Of a stretch of 44,608 nt of DNA, positions 34,639 to 43,878 are shown piece after piece. The notes under the pieces are model-generated. The model had not been told where the DNA came from. It searched no databases and saw only the letters and a program-made list of their open reading frames with translations. The stretch is from contig CABVSR010000028.1 of the NCBI GenBank assembly GCA_902500995.1, forward strand, positions 1 to 44,608, in the 5' to 3' direction. The DNA is from an uncultured Nitrospira sp. (GTDB lineage: Bacteria > Nitrospirota > Nitrospiria > Nitrospirales > Nitrospiraceae). Position 1 is the first letter of the stretch. Every line of letters starts with the position of its first letter. A program made the position numbers and the translations under genes.

Positions 34639-35658
34639 ATGTTGAAGAAGAAGCAAGCCTACACAGTGGCAGTGCTCGGGGCGACCGGGGCGGTCGGAAA
34701 AGAAAGCCTGGAGATTTTAGAAGAACGCAACTTTCCGATCGAGACGCTGCGGCTCTTTTCATCGAAGCGTTCGGCCGGCGAGGTGCTTTCATGTCAGGGC
34801 AAAGAGTACAAAGTGGAGGAACTGACGGAGGCTTCCTCCTTTGCCGGGGTGGACATCGCCTTTATCTCCGCCACGGATGCCATTAGCCGGGACTATGGGG
34901 CGCGATTGGGCGCGGCCGGGGTCGTCGTCATCGACGACAGCGCGGTGTTTCGCATGGATCCGGGCGTGCCGCTGGTCGTCCCGGAGGTCAACGCGGCGGC
35001 GCTGCGTGTTATGACGCGGGGAATCGTGGCCATTCCCAATTGTACGACGACTCCGCTGGTCATGGCGCTCAAGCCGTTGCGCGATGCTGCGGGGATCAAA
35101 CGGGTCGTGGTGACGACCTTTCAATCGGTGTCCGGGACCGGGTCGGCGGCCATGGATGAGTTGGTCGATCAGACCAAGGCGCTGATGTCCTTTCAAGATG
35201 TGAAGGTGCAGGTCTATCCCTATCAGATCGCCTTTAACCTGTTACCGCAGGTCGGGTCATTCGGGGACGGCGGTGACTGTTCGGAAGAGGTTAAGATCGT
35301 TCAAGAGACGCGCAAGATTCTGGATATGCCCGCGCTCCGAGTCACCGCGACCACGGTGCGTGTGCCGGTCCTGCGCTGCCATTCCGAAGCGATCAACGTG
35401 GAACTTGAGCGACCGTTGAAGGCTAATGAGGCGCGGGCGGCCCTCGCGGAGATGCCCGGTGTCATCGTCTATGACGATCCCGTGAAAAAGCTCTATCCGA
35501 TGCCGTTTGATGTCTCCGGCAAGGATGAGGTGTATGTCGGACGGGTGCGAGTGGATGAATCACTCACCAATGGATTGAATCTGTGGGTCGTGAGCGACAA
35601 TCTCCGGAAGGGCGCCGCGCTGAATGCCGTTCAAATTGCGGAATGTTTGCTACAATAA
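34639..35658 (+). CDS. asd: aspartate-semialdehyde dehydrogenase
   Basis: A 339-residue NADPH-dependent enzyme making aspartate semialdehyde for Lys/diaminopimelate, Thr and Met. The Rossmann motif is GATGAVG (14-20) and the catalytic Cys135 is in IPNCTTTPLVMALKPL. TFQSVSGTGSAAMDEL and VRVPVLRCHSEAINVE are also conserved. The frame is open to 34483 inside the NHL gene, but AAGGA before the ATG at 34639 fits. It joins the leu genes into one transcript, linking branched-chain and aspartate-family synthesis. Confidence 0.96.
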   Translation: MLKKKQAYTVAVLGATGAVGKESLEILEERNFPIETLRLFSSKRSAGEVLSCQGKEYKVEELTEASSFAGVDIAFISATDAISRDYGARLGAAGVVVIDDSAVFRMDPGVPLVVPEVNAAALRVMTRGIVAIPNCTTTPLVMALKPLRDAAGIKRVVVTTFQSVSGTGSAAMDELVDQTKALMSFQDVKVQVYPYQIAFNLLPQVGSFGDGGDCSEEVKIVQETRKILDMPALRVTATTVRVPVLRCHSEAINVELERPLKANEARAALAEMPGVIVYDDPVKKLYPMPFDVSGKDEVYVGRVRVDESLTNGLNLWVVSDNLRKGAALNAVQIAECLLQ

Positions 35659-35661
35659 CCC

Positions 35662-35916
35662 ATGGATGGCGTGAGCGGGATCGGTCGTGTGTTAATCATC
35701 GCCGGGACGGCCTTGGCTGCGGTCGGACTGCTGCTGACGCTGATTGAAAAAGGGCCTGGTCTCGGTGGGGTCTTCGGATGGATCGGTAGATTGCCGGGTG
35801 ATCTGTCGATCACGCGAGAGCGATTCAGCCTGCATGTGCCGCTTGCTACCAGTCTTGTGCTCAGCATTCTGTTGAGCGTCGTGTTGTACATCCTTTCATG
35901 GCTCTTTCGCCGTTGA
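35662..35916 (+). CDS. DUF2905 family membrane protein
   Basis: An 84-residue protein with two membrane segments (about 7-27 and 60-80) and the DUF2905 signature GRLPGDLSITRERFSLHVPL between them. Role unknown. It lies three bases after asd, and the end overlaps the SpoIID-like gene by 19 bases. Its small size and conserved motif support a real gene. Confidence 0.88.
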   Translation: MDGVSGIGRVLIIAGTALAAVGLLLTLIEKGPGLGGVFGWIGRLPGDLSITRERFSLHVPLATSLVLSILLSVVLYILSWLFRR

Positions 35917-37106
35917 TTCCACATCGCCTTGCCAGCTGGGTCGGAGCGGGAGCTATGGCCCTCCTCGCGTGCCTGTGCGCTCAACCCGCTTCAGCCGAAT
36001 CCATCCGAGTCTTACTCGTGCAGGATGCCCCGTTCATCGACGTGCGTTCGGATGGGCTGCTCGCGCTGGTCACCGAGACCGGCGACACGAAAACCGTGCA
36101 TGCACCCATCCATCTGACGGCGCGAGCGGACGGCTTACATGTCGACGGACGGCGTATTCCCGGGGGGCAGGTTCTCATCCGCTCACTCCGGAACAATCTG
36201 GCCTTGGTCGTGGGGAAATATGGCGGGGCTGCGAGCGCTCCGCTTCCGATCAGCGGGGTCGTGCGGGTGGCGCGCAAAGGGCATGCGATCTCTGTGGTGA
36301 ACCAGGTGGATTTGGAGGAGTATGTGAAAGGGGTGGTGCCGTCCGAAGTCAGCTCGGCCTGGCATCCGGAAATGTTGAAGGTGCAGGCGGTGGCGGCGCG
36401 AACCTACGCGCTGTACAACAAAATGCTTAGTGCCGCGCGGGACTTTGACGTGATGGCCACGATTCAGGATCAGGTCTATCGGGGACGCACCGGGGTCGAT
36501 CAACGGGTCGAAGAGGCCGTCGAATCGACCAGGGGTATTGTCGTCACCCACCAGCAGGCACCGATCTACGCGGCGTTTTCCTCCACCGCCGCCGGTCCGA
36601 CTGAAGATGCGGTGAATGTGTGGGCCAACAAAGATCTCCCATACCTGAAGGGTGTCGAATGCCCCTTCGATCTGGAGTCGCCATACTATCAATGGAAGGC
36701 CAGTGTGAAGATCGACCAGCTCGAAAAGAATTTACGCCAGCAGGGATTTTCCGTCGGAACCATTGCGACCATCACGCCGGTCGCCTACAGCCGTGCCGGG
36801 CGGGTTGCGCGCTTGCGGATTTTGCACTCCGGAGGTGAAACACTCTTGCGGGGCGAAGACCTCCGCAAGGCGGCGGGGTACACGGTCATCCCGAGTACGC
36901 AATTCGAAGTCGAATCGATCGGCGCCGAGGTGGTCTTTGCCGGCTACGGCGCAGGCCACGCGGTGGGACTCTGCCAGTGGGGCGCAAAAGAATTGGCTGA
37001 ACTCGGATATTCGTACAACAGTATTCTGCAGTATTATTATCCGGGAACCGAACTGCGGAACTCCGCCCTGTCGCAATTGATGATGCCGGTGGTTCCAACC
37101 CCTTGA
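35898..37106 (+). CDS. SpoIID/LytB domain protein (putative peptidoglycan lytic enzyme)
   Basis: A 402-residue exported protein. A signal peptide with cleavage after ASA at about 33 is likely. The SpoIID core shows ISVVNQVDLEEYVKGVVPSEVSS, where the Glu is the candidate catalytic residue of SpoIID-type lytic transglycosylases, then HPEMLKVQAVAARTYAL, STAAGPTE, and the C-terminal GHAVGLCQWGAKELAELG and YYPGTEL. Members outside spore formers act on denuded glycan strands, which suits a periplasmic wall-remodelling role, though this is inferred. It abuts queA with a one-base overlap. Confidence 0.9.
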   Translation: MALSPLIPHRLASWVGAGAMALLACLCAQPASAESIRVLLVQDAPFIDVRSDGLLALVTETGDTKTVHAPIHLTARADGLHVDGRRIPGGQVLIRSLRNNLALVVGKYGGAASAPLPISGVVRVARKGHAISVVNQVDLEEYVKGVVPSEVSSAWHPEMLKVQAVAARTYALYNKMLSAARDFDVMATIQDQVYRGRTGVDQRVEEAVESTRGIVVTHQQAPIYAAFSSTAAGPTEDAVNVWANKDLPYLKGVECPFDLESPYYQWKASVKIDQLEKNLRQQGFSVGTIATITPVAYSRAGRVARLRILHSGGETLLRGEDLRKAAGYTVIPSTQFEVESIGAEVVFAGYGAGHAVGLCQWGAKELAELGYSYNSILQYYYPGTELRNSALSQLMMPVVPTP

Positions 37107-38146
37107 TGCTGCTCAGCGAGTTCGATTTCCCATTTGATCCGGCGCTGGTGGCCGACCGTCCGGTCATCCCTCGCCATGATGCTCGTCTCCTGGTCCTGGA
37201 GCGCAACAGTCACGCACGGATCCATCGCCGGGTGGCCGATCTGCCGTCGCTGCTCCAGCCCGGGGATCTCCTGGTGGTGAACAATACCAAGGTCATGCCG
37301 GCGCGAGTGCCGGGCCGGACTCGCTCGACCGGGAAACTGCTCGATCTCTTGTTTGTGCAGGATCTGGGGCAGGGCCTGTGGGAAGTGCTGATCAAGGGAC
37401 GTTTCAGGCCTGGCGCGCTGATTGATTTCCCGGGCGGCGGCTGTGGTGAAATCGTGGAGCGCGGTCAGGCCCGGACGATCTTGAAGGTGACCGGGGTGAC
37501 GAGCGTCTACGACCTCATGCAGGCCGCCGGTACGATGCCGCTTCCGCCCTATATCAAGCGCGAGCCTTCGGAAGATGATCAGCGCTGGTATCAGACGATG
37601 TTTGCGCAACAGGAAGGCGCCATTGCGGCGCCGACGGCGGGCCTTCATTTTACGCCCCAATTAGTCGCGGTCCTCAGGGCGAAGGGAATCGAACTGGCGC
37701 AGGTGACGTTGCACGTGGGGCCCGGTACCTTTCGCAGCGTGACAAGCGACCGGATTGAAGAGCACCGGATGCTGGCTGAACAAGTCCAGGTCCCTGCCGC
37801 CACTGTTGAGCAGATTCGCCTGGCGAGAAAGCGAGGAAACCGGGTCGTGGCGGTCGGGACGACGGTCGTGCGGGCGCTGGAGACCGCGGGGCGGGGCGGC
37901 CGCGGCATCGAGCTGTTTCAGGGACCGGCCGACTTATTCATCACGCCGGGGTTTGACTTTCAGGTCATCGACGCGCTGGTCACCAATTTTCACCTGCCGC
38001 GAACCACGCTGCTTATGCTGGTGTCCGCGTTTGTAGGGCTGGAACCGCTACGGGCTGCTTATGAGGAAGCGGTGGCAGAGCGATACCGGTTTTACAGTTA
38101 CGGGGATGCGATGTTGATCGCGAGGGGAGTGATCGCCGCTACATAA
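37106..38146 (+). CDS. queA: S-adenosylmethionine:tRNA ribosyltransferase-isomerase
   Basis: A 346-residue enzyme building epoxyqueuosine on wobble G of tRNAs with GUN anticodons, which include the tRNA-Asn at the window start. FDFPFDPALVADRP, VNNTKVMPARV, LPLPPYIKRE-type PLPPYIKREPSEDDQRWYQT, GAIAAPTAGLHFT, VTLHVGPGTF and TNFHLPRTTLLMLV are family motifs in order. The ATG at 37106 overlaps the previous stop (TGATG); the TTG one codon earlier is less likely. The 3' end overlaps the convergent SurA-like gene by 8 bases. Confidence 0.96.
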   Translation: MLLSEFDFPFDPALVADRPVIPRHDARLLVLERNSHARIHRRVADLPSLLQPGDLLVVNNTKVMPARVPGRTRSTGKLLDLLFVQDLGQGLWEVLIKGRFRPGALIDFPGGGCGEIVERGQARTILKVTGVTSVYDLMQAAGTMPLPPYIKREPSEDDQRWYQTMFAQQEGAIAAPTAGLHFTPQLVAVLRAKGIELAQVTLHVGPGTFRSVTSDRIEEHRMLAEQVQVPAATVEQIRLARKRGNRVVAVGTTVVRALETAGRGGRGIELFQGPADLFITPGFDFQVIDALVTNFHLPRTTLLMLVSAFVGLEPLRAAYEEAVAERYRFYSYGDAMLIARGVIAAT

Positions 38147-38837
38147 GCTCTTTGTGAATCTTCACGGGGACCTTGGTCTTCATCGATTCTGAATAGGCCA
38201 TCAACGCCCGTTGCTGTTTTTGGAACAGCAGGTTCTGGAAAATCCGTTCTTTCGCAATCGCGGCTTTCGCCGGATCAGATTCGCCTTCGCGCGACACGAG
38301 CGTCTGTGCTTCCGCATATTCGGACGGCGTGAGGGCCACGGCATCCATGATGACCAGCCGGGCTTTATTCGTGAGAATGTCCTTGGCCTCCATGGCTTCG
38401 AAGGAGGCGGGCGTCAAGCGATTGGCTGCCAGCAGCCGGCGATAGGATTCCGGGTCGAAGCTGCCGTTCTTCTGGAACTCCGTTCGCTGCATGATCGCTT
38501 TCCGCAAGTCTTCGTCGGACACTGACAGCCCCATCTCCTTGGCCACGTGCAGCCACATGCGGTTATCGATGAGCTGCTCCAGCACAAACTGCTTGAGGAA
38601 TTCATCCTTGATGTCGTTCTGCCCTTTATCCTTGTAGAAGCGATACGTATTTTCATAGGCGCGACGATATTCATCCAGCGGAACAACCTGGTCCCCCACC
38701 GACGCCACGACGTTGCCGCCTTGGTCGCCGAACCCCCACCAGCCCATCGTGATGACGAAGGCCAGGGCGAGCGTGCCCATGATGGATTTGAGAAACCAGG
38801 GGTAGTCGTGAGCAGCTTCGCGTAATAATTTGATCAT
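38139..38837 (-). CDS. membrane-anchored SurA/PpiD N-terminal-like chaperone
   Basis: A 232-residue protein with one N-terminal membrane helix (about 15-36, starting PWFLKSIMGTLALAF), then a helical periplasmic SurA-N-like domain: VVASVGDQVVPLDEYRRAYE, FLKQFVLEQLIDNRMWLHVAKEMGLSVSD-type region and FDPESYRRLLAANRLTPASFE. This is the PpiD topology, but the parvulin PPIase domain expected after it is absent. It may be a chaperone-only form. GAGGCG precedes the ATG. It converges with queA and is divergent from the RDD-mreB unit. Confidence 0.85.
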   Translation of the reverse strand: MIKLLREAAHDYPWFLKSIMGTLALAFVITMGWWGFGDQGGNVVASVGDQVVPLDEYRRAYENTYRFYKDKGQNDIKDEFLKQFVLEQLIDNRMWLHVAKEMGLSVSDEDLRKAIMQRTEFQKNGSFDPESYRRLLAANRLTPASFEAMEAKDILTNKARLVIMDAVALTPSEYAEAQTLVSREGESDPAKAAIAKERIFQNLLFQKQQRALMAYSESMKTKVPVKIHKELM

Positions 38838-38946
38838 CGCATGCGCCTCGTTTCGGCTGTGTGTCGCGGATTCTACTCAGGCGGGAACAGCAAAGGCAAG
38901 AGGCAGAAACGCGCCGGACGCGGGCGCGAGAAGATTGCGACTTTGT

Positions 38947-38975
38947 TTGTGCAGGTCACAGAGATTTGCTATAGT
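38947..38975 (+). promoter_or_regulatory. promoter of the RDD-mre operon
   Basis: TTGTGC (38947-38952), a 17-base spacer and TATAGT (38970-38975). Predicted start is near 38982, which supports the downstream GTG at 39000 as the RDD gene start. Confidence 0.65.
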
Positions 38976-38999
38976 GTCGAAGAATTGGGGAGATTTCCG

Positions 39000-39458
39000 G
39001 TGGCGGAGGAGGCAATCGGGCGCGTCCCGGTCGAACTGGGCGTCTATCCCAAGGCCCAGGTGCTGAATCGCTTCATCGCAAAAATGATCGACCTCCTGAT
39101 CGTTGCGGCGGTGAGCAAACTGGTTCCTCCCATCGGTGTCCTGGCCGGACTTGCCTATCTCCTGTTGGCCGACGGGTTTGGTGGAGGGCGCAGCGTCGGA
39201 AAGCGTCTGATCGGACTCCAAACCATCGTCCCACGCACAAGGGACCCGGCGGGATTCCGGGAGTCGATTATTCGCAATCTGCCCTGCGGTTTGGCTCAAC
39301 TGGCATTTGAAATACCCTACGTGGGCTGGATCGGCTGGGGCGCGGTGCTGTCGCTGGAAGGATTGCTGGTCATTGGAAATGAGCAAGGCCGACGGTTGGG
39401 CGATGAAATTGCCAAGACGCAAGTGCTCGAGAGCGGGCAGCTGGATGTATCGGACTGA
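39000..39458 (+). CDS. RDD family membrane protein
   Basis: A 152-residue protein with the RDD pattern: Arg in LNRFIAKMIDLLI, then GRSVGKRLIGLQTIV, and Asp near the end of the family domain, with about three hydrophobic segments. The frame is open back to 38841, but that part crosses the promoter. GGGGAGA stands upstream of the GTG at 39000, so that start is preferred. It precedes mreB by 48 bases and may be co-transcribed with the shape genes. RDD proteins are of mostly unknown transport or envelope function. Confidence 0.8.
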   Translation: MAEEAIGRVPVELGVYPKAQVLNRFIAKMIDLLIVAAVSKLVPPIGVLAGLAYLLLADGFGGGRSVGKRLIGLQTIVPRTRDPAGFRESIIRNLPCGLAQLAFEIPYVGWIGWGAVLSLEGLLVIGNEQGRRLGDEIAKTQVLESGQLDVSD

Positions 39459-39476
39459 AAGCCTCGAGGCTGCTGA

Positions 39477-40556
<1,080 letters not shown>

Positions 40557-40574
40557 CCTCCATCCCGAGTGTGG

Positions 40575-41456
40575 ATGGCTATATCGCGCTCAACATACGG
40601 CACTCGGCGTCTCGCCATCGTCCTGTTCGCCTGCCTGCTCGTCGCCCTCTTTCTGCTCCCTAGCCAAAGCCAGAGGCTGTTGCAGTACGTCGGTGGGCCG
40701 CTCGGGCAGGTCCTCAGTCTTCCGCTCGCCGCCTTTTCCTCCCTTGATCATGGTCTTGCGGACATGTGGAACGGTTACGTCGCCTTGCAGGGCGTGCATG
40801 AGGAAAACCGCCAGCTCCACCGCGATATCGAGTTGCTCAAAGGGCAGAACAATCAGTTGCGCGAATCGCTGACGGCGGTGCAACGATATGAAGCGTTGCT
40901 GAATTTTAAGCAACAATTACCCTCGCAGACCTTGGCGGCGCAGGTCATCGGGCGGGATGCCACCAATTGGTACCGGGGCATGATCCTCAATAAAGGCGAG
41001 AATGACGGGGTGAGAACCGAAATGGGCGTGATTACCCCGGCCGGGGTGGTGGGGCGGGTGGTGAAAACCAATTCGACTTCCTCGGTGGTCCTGTTGGTCA
41101 CGGACCCGAACAATGCAATTGCCGGAGTGGTGCAGCGGACTCGTGATGAAGGGATCGTCGAGGGAACGAGCCACGGTCGTGCGCGGCTCAAGTACATCCC
41201 GTTGCTGTCCAGAGTGCAGGCCGGCGATCGCGTGGTCACCTCGGGCTTGACCGGGACGTTCCCTCGCGGCCTGGCGATCGGAAGCCTCATCCAGGTCGAA
41301 AAATCGGAAGGCGATCTCTTTCAGTCTGCGGAAATCGAGCCGGAGGTGGACCTCTCGAAGCTAGACGAGGTGCTGATCATCACGGCGCCGTTTGAGGATG
41401 CCGACGCCGCGCAGAAACTGCTCCAGGCGATTCATGGAGATCGAAAAAAGCCATGA
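40575..41456 (+). CDS. mreC: rod shape-determining protein MreC
   Basis: A 293-residue periplasmic scaffold of the elongasome with one N-terminal membrane segment (about 13-30), a coiled coil (EENRQLHRDIELLKGQNNQL) and the beta-rich domain with YRGMILNKGENDGV, VVGRVVKTNSTSSVVLLVTDP and GDRVVTSGLTGTFPRGLAIG. GTG at 40569 is an alternative start; neither has a strong ribosome binding site. Its stop overlaps the mreD start by four bases. Confidence 0.95.
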   Translation: MAISRSTYGTRRLAIVLFACLLVALFLLPSQSQRLLQYVGGPLGQVLSLPLAAFSSLDHGLADMWNGYVALQGVHEENRQLHRDIELLKGQNNQLRESLTAVQRYEALLNFKQQLPSQTLAAQVIGRDATNWYRGMILNKGENDGVRTEMGVITPAGVVGRVVKTNSTSSVVLLVTDPNNAIAGVVQRTRDEGIVEGTSHGRARLKYIPLLSRVQAGDRVVTSGLTGTFPRGLAIGSLIQVEKSEGDLFQSAEIEPEVDLSKLDEVLIITAPFEDADAAQKLLQAIHGDRKKP

Positions 41457-41953
41457 AGTTTCTCTTATACCTGCTCCTGGCGCTGGTGGTGGTGCCCTTG
41501 CAAACGACGCTGCTGCATTACGGCGGACTATTCGGCATCCGCCCGGATCTCGGTCTGGTGGCGGCCTGTCTGGTGGGATTTCTCGGCGGAGAACTCGACG
41601 GGTTGATCCTCGGCCTCCTGCTGGGATGTTTCCAGGACATGCTGTCGGCGGGAGATTTATGGATCAATGTGGTGACGAAAGGCGGGAGCGGATTTCTCGC
41701 CGGTCTGGCCGGGCGGCATATGGCGCATATTACCCCTGCCGTCATGACGGCGGGCCTCGCAATTATTTCCTGTCTCTCCAGCGCGGTCTTTCTGTACTCG
41801 ATGAATCCGGCGGGGCTCGATGAGGTCTGGCTTGGTGTGCGGTCGACCGTGCTGGTACAGGCCGGACTCGACGCGGCGGTCGGCGGGGGCCTGTTTCTAT
41901 TGTTTCGCCAGCGCTGGTCCGGCGATCGAATGGTGACGGAGGGAGCGCTCTAA
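41453..41953 (+). CDS. mreD: rod shape-determining protein MreD
   Basis: A 166-residue multi-spanning inner-membrane protein with about five hydrophobic segments. The pattern GIRPDLGLVAACLVGFLGGELDGLILGLLLGCFQDMLS-like, with the conserved RPDL, GLL and QD positions, is MreD-typical. It links MreC and PBP2 in the elongasome. Small size, position between mreC and mrdA, and ATGA overlap support the call. Confidence 0.92.
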   Translation: MKFLLYLLLALVVVPLQTTLLHYGGLFGIRPDLGLVAACLVGFLGGELDGLILGLLLGCFQDMLSAGDLWINVVTKGGSGFLAGLAGRHMAHITPAVMTAGLAIISCLSSAVFLYSMNPAGLDEVWLGVRSTVLVQAGLDAAVGGGLFLLFRQRWSGDRMVTEGAL

Positions 41954-41994
41954 GCGAGGACCGGTCTCCGCTCGGGGGCCGGCCAAGGTCAGCC

Positions 41995-43878
41995 ATGGCG
42001 ACGGTAGGATTCAACGATTCCGATCTTCTGGATCTTCAGCGGCGGCTGGTCATCCTGCGCGTGGGCCTGCTCTTGGTCGTGGCACTCCTCGCCTTGCGCC
42101 TCTGGCATCTTCAAATTCGGGAAGGCCCCTACTATCGGGATCTGTCCGAGAACAACCGGACGCGTGCCGTGGTGCTGGAACCAGCGCGCGGGCTGATTTT
42201 TGACCGGAACGGCGTCTTACTGGCCAACAACGTTCCCAGTTTTGCCTTGTACGTCACGCTGGAAGACGTCAAAGATCGGCAGGCGTTGGTGGCGCAACTC
42301 GCCTCGCTTCTCAACCTTGATCCGGACGTGATTCAGAAAAAACTCTCCACCGGGAAGGGCGGCAAATTGCAGCCCCGTAAGGTGAAGGACCGGCTGACTT
42401 TGCGCGAGGCGACGTTGATCGAATCTCACCGCTTGGACTTGCCCGGCGTGATGATTCAGGTGGAATCGCAGCGGAACTATCCCGCAGGGGATGTCGCGGC
42501 GCATTTGCTGGGGTATGTCGGTGAAGTGTCGGCCGACCAATTGGAAAAGCCAGATTTTGCAGACCTGCACCAAGGCAGTATTGTCGGGCAGTATGGCGTG
42601 GAAAAATGGTTCGATCGGCAGGTCCGCGGCCGCGCGGGACAAAAGAGCGTTGAAGTGGACGCGCTCGGCCATGAAAAACGCGCCATCGTCTCAGACAAAC
42701 CCCTCGCGGGCGATGATCTTTATCTCACCATCGACGCCAAGTTGCAGAAAGCCGCTGAGGATCTGTTGGGCGAGGAATCAGGCGCGATTGTGGCGTTGGA
42801 CCCGACGAACGGCGATATCCTGGCCATGGCAAGCCGGCCGGGATTCGATCCGAACGTGTTGTCGAAAGAATTGACGAACAAGCAATGGGTGGAAATCGTT
42901 CAAAATGAACGACGGCCGTTGAACAACCGAGCGACGCAGGGACAATATCCTCCCGGGTCGACGTTCAAGGTGGTGATGGCCGCGGCCGCCCTCGAATCCA
43001 ACACCGTGACGCCTGGGACGATGGTTCGGTGCAACGGCGGCTATCAATTCGGCAATCGATTGTTTCATGACTGGAAGCAAGGGGGGCATGGGTCGGTCGA
43101 CATGAACGAAGCCCTGATCCATTCCTGCGACGTGTATTTCTACACCGTCGGGCAGCGCATGGGGATCGACACGATCGCCGAATATGCAAAGCAATTTGGG
43201 CTGGGGCAGGAGACAGGGGTGGAGTTGCCGTCGGAACGCGTGGGAATCGTACCTTCCACCGCCTGGAAGCAAAAGGCGCGAAATCAGCCCTGGTATCCGG
43301 GAGAAACGATTTCCGCCGCCATCGGGCAGGGGTATGTAACGGTGACCCCCTTGCAGATGGCGAGTGTAATCGGCACGGTGGCGAACGACGGCCTGTCGAT
43401 CAAGCCGCGCCTCGTGCAGGCCGTGATGAACCGCACGACGGGAGAGCGCGCGGAATTTCCGCCCACGGTGCGTGGGAAATTATCGGTCAAACCCGCAACG
43501 CTGGCGCTGATTAAGGCGGCACTGGCCGACGTGGTGACGAAAGGCACGGCCACGCGGGCCAAGTCTCCGTTGGTGACGATCGGAGGAAAAACGGGCACCG
43601 CTCAGACGGCGGCGTTACGGACAGGCCCGGAGAAGGATATTCCGAAAAAGTTCCGGGATCATGCATGGTTTGTCGCCTTCGCGCCGGTAGAGGCGCCGCG
43701 CATTGCGGTGGCCGTGCTGGCCGAGCACATGGGGCATGGCGGGTCGGCCGCGGCGCCCTTGGCGAAGGAAGTGATTGAAGCTTACGTGAAAGCCTATCCC
43801 CAGGTGCTTCACGGTGTTCCGGCAAGCGGGCGGGTGAAGTCGCCGGCTGCCCCGGTTGAGGCGCGGCCGAAAACGTGA
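41995..43878 (+). CDS. mrdA: penicillin-binding protein 2 (elongasome transpeptidase)
   Basis: A 627-residue class B PBP that cross-links new peptidoglycan during elongation. One membrane anchor (about 20-36) precedes the dimerisation domain (NRTRAVVLEPARGLIFDRNG). The transpeptidase motifs are S322-x2-K (STFK), SCD at 377-379 as the SxN-type box, and K532-T-G (GGKTGTAQT). Length fits PBP2. A 30-residue proline/alanine-rich tail follows the fold. AAGG precedes the ATG. rodA begins on its stop codon. Confidence 0.96.
   Translation: MATVGFNDSDLLDLQRRLVILRVGLLLVVALLALRLWHLQIREGPYYRDLSENNRTRAVVLEPARGLIFDRNGVLLANNVPSFALYVTLEDVKDRQALVAQLASLLNLDPDVIQKKLSTGKGGKLQPRKVKDRLTLREATLIESHRLDLPGVMIQVESQRNYPAGDVAAHLLGYVGEVSADQLEKPDFADLHQGSIVGQYGVEKWFDRQVRGRAGQKSVEVDALGHEKRAIVSDKPLAGDDLYLTIDAKLQKAAEDLLGEESGAIVALDPTNGDILAMASRPGFDPNVLSKELTNKQWVEIVQNERRPLNNRATQGQYPPGSTFKVVMAAAALESNTVTPGTMVRCNGGYQFGNRLFHDWKQGGHGSVDMNEALIHSCDVYFYTVGQRMGIDTIAEYAKQFGLGQETGVELPSERVGIVPSTAWKQKARNQPWYPGETISAAIGQGYVTVTPLQMASVIGTVANDGLSIKPRLVQAVMNRTTGERAEFPPTVRGKLSVKPATLALIKAALADVVTKGTATRAKSPLVTIGGKTGTAQTAALRTGPEKDIPKKFRDHAWFVAFAPVEAPRIAVAVLAEHMGHGGSAAAPLAKEVIEAYVKAYPQVLHGVPASGRVKSPAAPVEARPKT

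Noticed and set aside
38841..38999. 53-codon N-terminal extension of the RDD protein
   Set aside because: It covers the predicted promoter and start site, and has no similarity to the family.
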